64,000 nt of DNA, from positions 88,034,981 through 88,098,980 of the forward strand of contig OX344762.1 in NCBI GenBank assembly GCA_947034895.1, read 5' to 3'. Made by a program: the position numbers and the translations under genes. Below are positions 45,451-56,939 of the stretch, piece by piece (positions within the stretch are counted from its first letter, which is position 1; every line of letters starts with the position of its first letter). This DNA comes from Rhytidiadelphus loreus. Taxonomy: Eukaryota > Streptophyta > Bryopsida > Hypnales > Hylocomiaceae. The notes under the pieces are model-generated. The model worked only from the letters and a program-made list of their open reading frames with translations, made no database searches and was not told where the DNA came from.

Positions 45451-46508
45451 CCATGTGTGCCAACAAAAAGAATCGAAAGAATTTGGTGTATGAAACAGAA
45501 TTGTTTAGAAGAATTTGGACATTCCGATTTTGGGCGGGGCATTTGAAGTTTGGGGGGAATGTGTTAACATGTAAACCCCAGTTAGGGTGTCGTGACAAAA
45601 TTCTGCTCCTCACCTTCTGGCCCCGTCACTTTGCTGACTATCGCCGCCACCGTCCCGTCCGACACTGCGGCCGTCGTCAATGGATAGATCTTCCCGGCGT
45701 GCGGGCCCGGATGGTTCAACACCACCACGGCCGCAGAGGCGACGTCCTGAATCGCCACAGTCGTATACACGCCATCGCCGGCGCTTGTTTTGAACTCACC
45801 CGTGTTCTTAATTTCATCCGAATGGTCGTTCAATAGGTTCTCATAAAACCACCCGGGTCGGAGGGATGTAAATGGAATCCTGCTCGCGAGCAGCTGTTGC
45901 TCGTGCTCGTAGTGGTTGTGAACGGGCTTGAACGCGGCGTTGTCTTCAGGAACGGCCTCGATACTGGAGAGATAGAGGATGTGCTTGATACCCGTCGCGT
46001 GAGCCGCTTGAAAGTAGTTCTGGAACATGGTGTTCTCCGCGTCTTTGGCCACTGTGGGTAAGACGAGGTGGACGTAATCCACGCCTGTGCATGCCTGCAG
46101 AGCTGATTTCACAAAGATTTAGTCCGCCAACCATCAAAATGCCCAGCCTCCGTCAGTTGAAAATGGAAGCGAAAGGACGTTTAATCCGTGAAAGGAATCG
46201 AGAAGTTGAGAACTAGCAATATCGACAAATCTAAACCCTAAGAAAAGCAATACACAGCATGATTATGTGAGATTGAAGTCTCCAATTGAGATACTTGTGA
46301 AAAATCAACAATGTACCTGGGTCACGGAGTCGGCGCTCAAGGGATCGAGGGCGATGGCTTCAGCGCCTTGGGATGCCAGGCCGGTCAATTTGGCGGGGTC
46401 CTGTGCTGCCAATCGAACGGTGCGCTTGCCTTGAGCCAGCAAATGCTTCGCGAGCTGGCTGCCATTGCGACTGGTGGCGCTTGCTATCAACACAACAGGC
46501 TTCGACAT

Positions 46509-47160
46509 CACGATCAAATCCAGTACTAAGCTCGAGAGTTCTGCTCCGAGAATCCAATGAACATATCAGCAACGTGAATTGAAGCAGAATTCTGGCGCAA
46601 AGACCAGAATTGCGCAAAGACCAGATTCGGAAACAATCAACAAATTCAGCGGAACTAGATGCATAAATTGCTAAATGCTGTTTCAATCGACTAATTCAAT
46701 GCATGTACTCAATTGAATTCAATGCAGGTGAAGTATGACCATTGTGATTGATGTTGTTGGGAGAGACGAAGACTTTATAGTCCAGTATAGGCGCATAATT
46801 ATTCAATGTTATGAATGTTGCTTCGATTCCTGCGCTGCTTCTCAATTTTGCAGCAAGTGAAGTGCGATGGTTGCGTTAGTCGTCGTTAGGTATCTCTAGT
46901 ATGACTGTTACTTCCGTTGCAGCTTCTTCATTTCAGTTTGCTGCCAAGTGGTCTTAGGATTTTTTTCGCAAAAGGATTGGGGAGCCACTCACCTGCTAGT
47001 ATTGTGTCAGTCGCGGCTGCATGATACTGTTGTTACTGTAGAGGGGTTGTCTATAGTTAGATGGAACGCTGTGTGCCAACCTGATGGGAGAATTAGGGCT
47101 CTGGAGTGGCTTTACCGCCACATGGAGCCTGGTCGCGGAGTTCTTCGGGCAGCTTTTTAA
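46509..47160 (-). repeat. Segmental duplication unit, copy B, 5' flank
   Basis: It is similar to 50737-51330 and 650-1130: GGGGAGCCACTC near 46979, GTGGCTTTACCGCCACATGGAGCCTGGTCGCGG near 47106 and CGGGCAGCTTTT. More diverged than copies A and C are from each other. Confidence 0.7.
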
Positions 47161-47243
47161 CCCTTAAACGCTCAGCACTTAGCATACTGAGTACAATACC
47201 ATATGCCTAACAATAAAGAGAATGAATTGAAAGCCTTACAATG

Positions 47244-47342
47244 ATCTGTCTTTGTCCCCAGGCCACCTGTGGCTGGCAGTTTATGGCTCTCCTCTTTGCA
47301 ATGAAATCCAATTTCATTTGTTAAAAAAAAAAAAAAAAAAAA
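47244..47342 (+). mobile_element. Retroposed, 5'-truncated LINE-like tail with poly(A)
   Basis: About 80 bp ending AATGAAATCCAATTTCATTT, then GTT and about 20 A. Plant L1 LINE 3' ends very often carry an AATGAAAT...TTTCATT hairpin before poly(A). It is flanked by a direct repeat CTTACAATG (left copy ending at 47243, right copy at 47347-47355, within a roughly 14-bp imperfect repeat), as target-primed reverse transcription produces. Confidence 0.7.
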
Positions 47343-47359
47343 GAGTCTTACAATGCACA

Positions 47360-48500
47360 AATTTCCATCCGTTGACTATTGATTGATTCTACAATTTTGT
47401 TCTTTTATTCCACATTCCAAGGCTGATCAGATTTAATGAAGGTCCAAATGAATAAGTGAAGGAATGAGCCATCCATTCAAAATTGGCCAACTCAAACCAT
47501 GATACAATACCGAAACTACATTAATCTTACTACACAATTAATGAACAATCGAAAAGCTAAACAATTAATTTCATTAAGACCAAACATACGGTATGGTATC
47601 AGAAACCATAAGCCATTTTGGGTTGCTATGACCATTTAAAGGTTAAGGTAGCTGACCCCTTGCTGATCACTTAAGCAATTTAGCATATTTGCAATATAGG
47701 TATGGTGAGGGGAAAATTTTCCTCTTAAGGAAATAGATTTTAGAAGGATTTCATTTTTTCTTACAATTTTTTCTTCAAAAATAAAATTACCATGAATTTT
47801 TTTATGAAGATTTTGTTCTAATTAACGTATTCTTGTCATATAGGTCATCCTATTTTCAACCATAGGCTGATTACAAAATCAATAATGCTTCAATTGTGAC
47901 TTCCAATGTACATCTTGTAATCATTGTATGCTTTCAATGTACACCTCCTAGACATTTGTGATGTTCCTGCTTTGAGCTATTAGCATGAGTTATCACCTAA
48001 AATACAATTGATCAGAAACATAACAACCTAACAAACAAAAATGGGTAGCTGATTGGAGAGGAGTCAGCTACCTGGAACAATAGGCTAAGCCCAAAGGTTT
48101 TGGTTTTGAGAGAAAGTAGTTTTTGTATTCTTTTAGACTGTTTCAACATATTAAACCCACTTTGATCAATAGTGAATATGGCTTGTCAAGCATCACATTT
48201 AGGTTGTAAAGTCAAAGCACTATTTACTATTGCATGGCCTACACACACAAACTTTGGGCGAGCAACATGTCCCATGTCCTACTTCAAAAAGATTTTTGAT
48301 CCCCCATTGGATTCCCCTCTAGGCAAGCCATTGTCTTTTAAGTGTTAAGGTACCATCACCTATTTGTGACATGTTTGAAAAAATTGTTCCATCTGGATTC
48401 TTGCATGAAATGTAAAACCTCCATTATTTTATATTGCATGGTCTATCGTCACTTGAACTTAGTTACACCTAATTTCAACACTTTCAATATTTATTGGCCA
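47360..48500. other. Intergenic, no gene recognised
   Basis: AT-rich DNA between copy B's upstream flank and copy A's 3' flank. A short open frame at 48342-48581 has no domain. The part from about 48510 on belongs to the duplicated 3' flank. Confidence 0.5.
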
Positions 48501-48509
48501 TTCACATTG

Positions 48510-51340
48510 AGTCCAAAAAATGACAAGAAAGATACAGAGCATACCCCTCACACGATCTGTATCTATGATGAACAAAACTAGAAAACTATCCCTAAATTCC
48601 TGTTTCATGGCATCAGGGGAACACAGCAGCGAGCACTGTACATGGTGCACCGAGAAGTTTAATTCAGACCACATTGCCGTGGACTGCACCGCGAGTTCCC
48701 CCATACGTTGCCATTTTAGCCATTTCAAGCCTGCTTGAAAGCATCGGCATGTTGTGCAAGAAAACCCTCGAAGGGGACGCCCTTGTGCCCCAGCAGCTGC
48801 TCCAAGTCCGGATGCACTTTACTAAACAAATTTTCCCGCTTCTCAGAGTTCAGTGTCACCAGCGCCGTTGCTTTCTCCTCCGCCGCACTCCCGCCTCCGA
48901 AAAGCTTCACTAACATCTCCGTATGCTCATCCGGCGTCAGGTTCACATGGCGCACCTTCAAAGGTTTCGCAAATCACACGTCAAGAATCGAACAAGAAAG
49001 GCGAAAAAAATGGAACAAATAAAAAAACCCCAATGGTAACCAGAATATGAAAACACCGCAATCCTTTGTAGGTCTGACCCTACGTCATTACTCTCCAACA
49101 TGTGCAAAACTCCTTTTGGACGTGAGGAAAACACTTTTCAGAAGAATGAATCCCCATAAACAGAAAAGTGTGTAACAAGAAAACTAGAGCACCACAATCC
49201 TTAGTTGCTGTGACCTATGTTATTACTCACCACCAGCATGTGCAAATTCCTATACATGAGAAACACTATATTTCGAAAGAACGTATCCCCTATAGACACA
49301 AAAAGAGACTTAAAAATATTCAATATAGAACACAGTTGATTCTGAAGAAGCTCGACATATAGTCTTCAAAAGCTAACGGTGCTCTTACTGGTAGAGAGAT
49401 CGATTCTGAATTTTTCATCAAGAATAAAATATTATCAAGATTTATTCCGGAACTTGATGCAGGTATAGTGCTATCTCTAGAACAGAGTAACCTATGATGT
49501 GCACAACTTTCAGAACACAGCCATAGCGAAAATTCCCCAAAACGTGCAAGGTATAGATGTACTCTAGAAACAGATAGGATTAAGAGACTTAACATTTTGG
49601 AAAGGTTTAAGGTGCAAAACCACAGCGAGGGTTTTGTGAGCTTCTGATCACCTTCTGTCCCGTCACTTTGCTGATAATCGCCGCAACCATCCCGTCCGTC
49701 ACCGCGTCCGTCGTCAAAGTATAAATCTTCCCGGCGTGCGCATCTGGATCGCTCAACACCACCACAGCCGCTGCGGCGATGTCTTGCACCGCCACACTCG
49801 TCCACAGGCCATCGCCGGCGCTCGTCTTGAACTCCCCCGTGTGCTTGATTTCATCCCCATGGTACTTCACTTGATTCTCGTGGAACCACGTGGGTCGGAG
49901 GGAGGTGAATGCGATCCCACTCGTGAGCAGCTGTTGCTCGTGGACGTAGTGGTTGTGAATGGGCTTGAAAGTGGTGTTGTCTGCAGGGACGGCGTCCATT
50001 CCGGAGAGGTAGACGATGTGCTTGACGCCAGTTGAGAGAGCCGCTTGCAAGAAGTTGCGGAACATGGTGATCTCCACATCGCCCACCAGGGTGGGGAGGA
50101 TGAGGTAGACGGAATCCACACCTGTGCAGGCCTGCAGCGGGCACAACGCTCGAAAATTGGCCGGCATACATCGAAAAACTCAAGTGCAAACGAATCCGAA
50201 ATAATTGAATAGCTATGGTCAAAACCTTGAGAAATTGAGGAGCAGAAATGCAGACTACCCGGGAGTTTTTTGGAAATTGCATTACTCGTACGTGAATCTA
50301 AGTAACAAAAAGAAATCGAGGTACTGGTGAGGTACCCTGAACCGAATAGATACATCAAAACAGCGTCAAATGAAGACGAAAACCAAAAACATCACATAGG
50401 GTCAAAAAGTAGCTCAATTGAGAATCAGAAATTGATACCGACCGGGAGAATTTAAGAAAGTGCATCTCTCAACACGTGAATCTCAGGGAGGCAAGGAGAA
50501 AACATCGAATTTGGGTACTCGTGAAAAAAATCGACGGTGCATACCTTCGTCATGGACTCGGAGCTTGTGGGATCAAGAGTGATGGCTTCAGCGCCTTGAG
50601 ACACAAGTGCTGCTAACTTCGACGGATCCCTTGCTGCCAATCGAACGGTGTGCTTGCCCTGCGCCAGCAGCAGCTTCCCAGCTTGGCTGCCATTGCGACT
50701 GGTGGCGCTCGTAATCAACACCACAGGCTTCGACATCACGACAATCGAAATTCAATACTAAGCTCGAAACAATCAACCAAGTCTTGCGTTTGAAATCGTG
50801 TACGGTGAATGATACCCTGAATGGCAAATCACAGACTTCGATGGCCACGAAGTGGTACTTGATGTTGTCGATCTGTTTCGACGTTCGGGTTATTTGAATG
50901 CATGCAATACCGACAGGCAGGGGAGGACTCAAGACGAAGCTTGCCTTGAAACTGTTTTGGGGGAGATGAAATGAAGGCTTATGAATCCCTTGTTGATGGC
51001 GGTGTTGGCAGTTTCCATTGTTGCTTCTTTCGCTAGCTAGCTGTTTCTTTGGTGCTTCTGATTGTTGCAAACTCAAGGTCTACCTGATTGTTTTGAGCAA
51101 AAGCAATACGGAGCCACTATAGTGGCAACATCAGTACTCTTCTGGATTGCAGATTATTTGAGATTTCGCCTCAACAACCAATTGATTAATCTCAAGGGAG
51201 AACTGCTGTAGTGTTCAGTGGAGTGGTTTCACCGCCACATGGAGCCTGGTCGCGGCGTTTCTCGGACAGCTTCTCGTTGGACTTTTAAAGCCGACAAGCT
51301 AAAAGAAGAAGTGCCTGTTCGCTTTGTTTAACTCTTAAAC
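48510..51340 (-). repeat. Segmental duplication unit, copy A (complete)
   Basis: Reference copy of the duplicated unit: 3' flank from about 48510, the whole gene, and about 600 bp of 5' flank to about 51340. Comparison with copy B (26400-27165 plus 45456-47160) and copy C (1-1250) defines its extent. Confidence 0.8.
48725..50736 (-). CDS. NmrA-like NAD(P)-binding protein, copy A (complete, three exons)
   Basis: Exons are complement(50545..50736), complement(49652..50131) and complement(48725..48955): 64, 160 and 76 codons plus stop, giving 300 aa, the usual NmrA-family length. Introns are phase 0 with GT-AG ends (AAG|GTATGC, CTGCAG|GCC, AAG|GTGATC, AAG|GTGCGC). The N terminus has a Rossmann strand-turn (VVLITSATSRNG) with a degenerate glycine motif. 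Next come VYLILPTL, the NmrA-like KHIVYLSGMDA, a HNHY...EQQL segment where active-site Tyr/Lys would lie in related enzymes, FTSLRPTWFHEN (conserved LRP), and VAVQDIAAAAVVVL, a typical NmrA motif. The C-terminal helix region ends FLAQHADAFKQA. I infer a cytosolic NAD(P)-dependent reductase or redox sensor; no substrate can be assigned. Copies C (1-649) and B (26744-46508) are paralogues. Confidence 0.9.
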
Positions 51341-52203
51341 GTGGACACGGACATTTGGCATGCGAAGGATGACAGGGAATCCTTCTAGATAGAAGTGCAA
51401 CTATTCATCTTGAGAATTTTGTTGTGAAAAGGGGAGGTCTTCTACATTAGTTTGACTTCCAATGCAACGAAGCTAGTATACGAGCATAGAGCGTGAGCGT
51501 GGAGCATAGAGCGGAGAATTCAGAGCGTGGAGCTCCTATATTAAACAACATAGAGGGAAAAAATTGATGAAATGTGAAGTAGGATTGAAAAAAAAAATTT
51601 AGAAATTGGAAGGAGGTGGATGAAGAATATTGAATTGGTATATTTTAGGGAATAAGAGGAGAGTTACAAATGCTCCGGTTTAGGGTAATTACATAAAGTA
51701 GATAAAAAGTGATGCAAGTGTAGTAAAGAGTAGATTTTAGAGAATAGATGGAAGTAAATTAAATTTTTGGCATCCAATTTGACCTTAAGAACTAGATGAA
51801 ATTGGATGTTAGTATGGATGAAAGAAAATAAAAAAAGGATGGAAGTAGATGAAAATAAATGATGAAAGCAGATGAATACAATGGATGAAAGTAGATGAAA
51901 AAATGGATGAAAGTATATGCCCGGATGGATGAAAATGAATGTTACAATGGATGAAAATACATTACAATTTGGATGAGGAAGGATGAAAATTTGAGATGCA
52001 CGTGACTTGAAGAAGTAGATGAAACTAGGTGGAAATGTGAATGAAAGAAAATGATAAAAGGATGAGAATACATGACATAATCAGTTCAAATTAGATGATA
52101 GGGCAAAGGACCGTGGATGAAGAAGTCATCAACAATGATTTGAATAATACCATTCTAGTGGATGAACACTTGGGTGGAAAAAGATGGAAAAATAAAGTAA
52201 AGT
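51341..52203 (+). repeat. GATGAAA-rich simple-sequence region
   Basis: From about 51770 to 52090 the word (G)GATGAAA or GATGAAAGTA recurs at irregular 10-25 bp spacing (for example GATGAAAGTAGATGAAA near 51883). Short GAGCGTGGAGC(A/T) units repeat near 51485-51530. There is no gene. Confidence 0.65.
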
Positions 52204-52495
52204 CATTAGAGGGGATTCAGCCCCTTTGGAGGGTTATGAGTTCCCTTGGTCTGGGAACAACCCCCCAACAGTTCCCAGTAGTTTGCAGCAATTTGCAGGT
52301 GCTGCTTGACGTGGCAAGGCGACTACCACGTCATTTTTTTTTTAAATTCAAAAAAAATAAAATTCAACTCAATCTTTCATTTTAGAATTCTCAAAAAAAT
52401 AAAAATCTGGCAATGGCCGTTCCCGGACTATTGGAGGAACAACGCTAGGAACAGGCTTGAAACGGACCTCTTAACCCCCAAAATCTCATCTAATG
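52204..52495 (-). mobile_element. GGGAAC-family MITE, best-preserved ends
   Basis: The left end CATTAGAGGGGATT is the inverse of the right end AAATCTCATCTAATG. The interior has GAGTTCCCTTGG, GGGAACAACC, GACGTGGC...CCACGTC, an A/T-rich core, and GGAACAGGC followed by GGACCTC. Plus-strand frames at 52095-52385 and 52306-52536 run across it and are not genes. Confidence 0.65.
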
Positions 52496-52932
52496 GGTTA
52501 AACCAAATTTTTTGGGGCACTAAAATCAATTGCTAGTGATTTGAATGAATAGGTGACAAAAGGGGTAGATGTGAATGGAGGTATATAAAAGCAGTGGTTT
52601 AGAAAGACATTACAATTTCCTAATTCCTATGTAGTACTTACTTGGAGGTTTAGGACAAACATGACAGATTCACAATACTGTTATTAAAAAAACAATACAA
52701 TAAAGCAACAAACTCTGCAATCAGAACAAGACTTTAACCATGCATCTTATCAAGGATATAAGAAATCAAGTAGTGGCCCTTGTAGTCTCACTACAATATA
52801 TAATAACATCTATATACATAAATATTATGAAGAACACAGTTTGGCGAACTAAAAACACCCTTGTCACAATTGTGTAGTGTACTATAAAGTATATTGGAAT
52901 TCAAGATTCCGCAATCTAGCAATTGATGAACC

Positions 52933-55900
52933 TCATTGAAGCTGAAGCTTGGAGCGTAAATGAAGACATCTATGAGCTGAGTCTAAGTGGCAAATGACTA
53001 CAAATAAATAATAAAGATGCTTGCAGTTGGCCCATTGCCCTCTTTTTCCTAATGCTTTCATTGCCATTTCTTTGAAATTTGGGCAAGAGCATTCTGGAAA
53101 TGAACCTATAGTCAAGATGTAGTGATGGAAGTCCGGCTCTAGACCAAAGTCCATGTTGACAATGCAGCCAAAGCCAGGATGTGGAATCACTGTCACATGA
53201 CGGAGAGAGGCCTTCAATGTGAGCACCGAAGCACAATTGTTTGCTTGTTTAACTGTAGGTGCGTTTGGATTTCTTCGAATTTTTTTACCTGCCCTTGTGT
53301 TGGGGTGCTCTGCAGGAAATGGTGGAACTTTGCAATTCGATACGTATGATTGTCCATCATTGACTCCAAAAAGTCGTCGGGGTGAAAATTCTGGGCGTTG
53401 AGGGAGACGGAATCCAGCATTTTGAAGTTGCAGTACCTCTGTAGGTGTTAAGTTCGTTCCAGACTTCACTGGCCAAATGGTAGGCACATCAGGTCTCGAA
53501 AGAACCCACTTCCTCCGCGAACCCTTCACGCATCGCTCGATGTCATCGTTGCAGAAGAAGAACTGGTGCCTCTCAATTTTATTTTTCTTGTAATTGTTCA
53601 TGTTGCCGGTATAAGAGGGTGCAACCGTCGCCTTGTTGCATTGCACAATCTTAGCAACACATTTCTTCTTTGTCACGGCCTGCAAGGCAAAGCATGCTTT
53701 TGCCGAATTTTTACACAAGCGAGCAATGTGCCACTCAGCCTCATCACATACTGTTTCTTCTACATGAATCACTCGAAATGGCTTGGAAGTACTAGGTGCG
53801 GTTGTGCATCCGATAGAAAATTCCACCTCTGCATGTTCTTCGCTCTGGAGTGGGACATCTTCAGAGATTGAATCCAAGTGAATAAGTGTTGCACTTGCTC
53901 GGGTGGTCTTGACTAATGTTTTAGGCCTGGAAAAGTTGACTTTATCGGGTCGATGTGAATCGAATTGCAATCCTGGTAGTAAATTAGGCATACGGCTTTT
54001 AGACCCGAACACTTCTTCACCTTCGAGATGGGGATCCCGTGTGCAATACATACCAACTCTTGGGACCGTTGCCATGGCAGCATTTAATCCTTTCGGATTT
54101 CTAGTGCGTTGAGTATATCATTGTGCTATACGAAGCAGCAGCTCTTCTCTTCCCGGGCCTGTTCCTGGGTTCTCACCCTTCAAAAATTGATAATAACGAA
54201 CCATCTGCATGAACGCACGCACATAATCATCTATAGTTGCCACGTAGAGGTCATTCCCCCGGTTTCCAGATTGTTGTAGCCATTTGTTGTGAACTGTCTC
54301 GGCTAAATTGCAAGACGGCATCTCCGCCAACTCTTCAGTGGACAGATCCTGTAGTGTATCACATGTATGAGGATAAATGACAAATAACAAAGTCCAAGAA
54401 AATGAGGTGTTCATTTTTAAAAGAAATCAATATAGCAACTAGAAGACCAACAATGCAACGACCAAATGAGGCCACAAGAAATCAAAATCACGTCACTCAT
54501 TTAAAAAATTAAATTAGGATGACTAGAGGGACTCATATATAGAGTCTTGGTTCCCCTCAAAATGTCACAACCAAAAAAAAATTATCCAAAAAAATCTGAA
54601 AAAGCGCCTGAGATCCACTGCCGGCAAATCCCTGTCATAGGGGGTGTGCTCTTTCAAAGGTCCTCTTGGCCCCGAGAAGACTTTGGGATAGAACGGCATT
54701 GTGTACATCAATACATAGAGTATACAAAGAACATTATTTTATATCATACGAAAGATTGAAGGATCTATAGAAGGTCATGGAGCGGTTTTGTACAAACAAG
54801 GTAAATAAAAAAGTATGAGGCACTTACCATGTGCATAAAACCTCCCCATTGCCTATATCGGAAGTGCCAAAATGATAACCACAAATCCAATCGTTGAACC
54901 CCTTCAGATGTTGTTGCTCCAGAAGAGTGCCACCAAGCACGAATGGCGTGGTAGCGAATCTCTGAATCAGTCGAGGAAACGGCATCTTTATATTGCTTGC
55001 ACAACCTCCGGTGTTGATCTTGCATGTCAGCCCGAATATTTGCTTTTGTGTGCTTCTCCATTGACTGAGTCCAGTGAAATAGGCACGTGCGCTCTCAGTT
55101 GAGCATGGGTTGTGATGGATCACCGGATCCATAGATTTTTCTGACTGCATTCCAGTTCGCTTGTGCACTGTCTGCCATGAAACCCTTGAAATACGGTAAA
55201 GGAATACCATGTCTTGACATCACTGCGTTTACATTTGTCCAAAAATGACTTTGAGCAACCGTATCTTTAGATTGCATATCGCACACTGCAATGGTCATCA
55301 CACGGCAGTAGATTGGATCATAAACATGGCATGCTAATGTTGTCCACTCCTTAACTCGCTTGACATGATCAAACATCATCCAAGAGTCTTGCAAGTCACC
55401 ACCAGGCTGCATTCTGGTTACTATGTATATGCCACTACCTGGACCGACTTCAGACATTTTGAACACATAAACCTTGTCTGTCTCAGAGCCTTGTCCTGGA
55501 AATTTGTTCTCATGTATGTAAGCCCAATTGCTACATCCCCTTAACTTCGTTATGCTATCCATAACTCCGAAGCGTCGAAAATGCTTAAAGGTCGTAACCT
55601 CGTTTCGAATGCTAGGTGAACTCATGAACTTGCATTTCTCTAGGATTGGCACAAGCTCATCTAATCCAAACTTTGTTGGTGTTGTTCCTTCAGCTCGAAG
55701 GAGCATCTCTCCTACGAGCTCCTTGCTGGCCTCTAAGACTATAGATGAATTCGTTGCTGCTGGATTCCTTTCAACTTGGTTAGAAATCAATGATTTAGTC
55801 TTGTTCTTGAAGTCACGATAGTCACCATCTTTCACTGGATGAGAGTGTATTCCAAAGTGGACACATGCACGACGCATGTCACACTTCCCAACAACATAGT

Positions 55901-56939
55901 ATATTCTTGCTTGGCAGCTTGCAACACATGTTGGAATAAATGAACAAATCTTGCAAATAATAGACGAACCAGGAGGAGGAGTACATGAAACCTGAAAGGG
56001 AGTAGGAGAAGACCCATCCCATTCAGTTTCGTTCACAATCGAAACACGGTGCTTCCGATGGAGGTAGTCACAAGAAGAGTTGTCACAACGAAGGTGACCC
56101 ACACATGAAGCTAATCGAAAAGTTAGTCCATCCTCGTTCTTGATATTTGTTGTATGAATATTGGCCCAAACGTGACCATCGTGGCGTCTCTCCATTCCGC
56201 TTAAGAGCTTCGCCTGAGAATCTGATGTAGACAATCCAAGGGGCGGTAACTCAAATATTACATCACCATTAAATATTGGTGGAACAAAGTCGACCTGTTG
56301 AATAGGAATAGAACTATAATCAACCTTCTTGAAGGGATTCCGAGATCCTTTACTATGACAGAGCTTCCGAAGATAAGGAATGATTGATAACCCTACACAA
56401 TTAGATTCTGTAATTGAGACTTGGAAAGGTACGGAAGAGATGCTAGGGGCTTTAGATAGAGGAGACACACTATGTTTCAATAGTTTCCTAGGAGGTGAGA
56501 AGTCTTCTGAGTCGTCACTCTCTAGTGCTATGACATCTATCCCAGGTTCAATCTTTACACGAGTAGGTAGGCGATTGTGGAGAATTGTAGAGGTAGTAAT
56601 TATAGGAACACCTTCGCTAGACAACGGCACAACAAGTGGTTCAGGCAATCCATACGCTATGTATTTCCCTATAGGCAAATGCCACTGACGAGGAGAGCTT
56701 TCGAAAACATGGTCTTGACCTATTGTATGAATTATGGCACCTGTAGCAGAGTCAAAAACTTCTTCATCAATATGTATAGTCCTCTCCAACAACGAGAACC
56801 GAACACTCAATCGGAATGCACTAACCACAGCGAATCCTTGGTCACCAACAAGAAATGCTATAGGCACACTCTCTCCATCCGCCCTCACCAGTGCAATTGA
56901 ACTAGACAACATGATCTCCCCACTTGCTAGAATTGACAT
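52933..56939 (-). pseudogene. MULE transposase-like protein with GCM-type and SWIM zinc fingers, two in-frame TGA codons
   Basis: Two exons, complement(54828..56939) and complement(52933..54348), joined in phase 0 by a good intron (ATG|GTAAGT, CTACAG|GAT). They encode about 1,175 codons with TGA at 55095-55097 and 54118-54120; both stops are in the continuing frame. In order: N-terminal unknown region; a SUMO-type stretch VKIEPGIDVIALESDDSED (residues 128-146); a WRKY/GCM1-like zinc finger (SCVGHLRCDNSSCDYLHR at 278-295, then HFGIHSH); the MULE DDE core (WTTLACHVYDP, FMADSAQANW with an Asp at 590, then the CLFHW and CNLAETVHNKW boxes after the first stop); and a SWIM finger CSCPNFKEM...WANCKHLYYLF near the C terminus. 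Either a decayed transposase or a domesticated gene recently inactivated. Confidence 0.8.

Larger units (their letters stand above)
26744..46508 (-). pseudogene. NmrA-like gene copy B, split by an 18.3 kb copia insertion in intron 2
   Basis: Exon 1 is complement(46317..46508), 64 codons with ATG at 46506-46508. Exon 2 is complement(45614..46094). Exon 3 is complement(26744..26980). Splice sites match copy A. Exon 2 is 481 nt instead of 480 because of one extra base in GGGGCCAGAAG next to the donor, so the frame is lost. Exon 3 also contains a frameshifted segment with TAG and TGA, although its ends (VRHVNLTP near the start, AFKQA at the end) are recognisable. The copia element lies in intron 2, in the same orientation, with 5-bp duplication CCATG. 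Intact copy A and apparently intact copy C would leave this copy free to decay. Exons 1 and 2 alone still look protein-like and might be expressed as a truncated product. Confidence 0.8.

Noticed and set aside
49320..50358. Other minus-strand frames overlapping the NmrA-like exon 2 (49320-49805, 49851-50282, 49867-50358)
   Set aside because: They are alternative frames of the same exon or read into introns. The 300-aa three-exon model keeps the family motifs in one frame.
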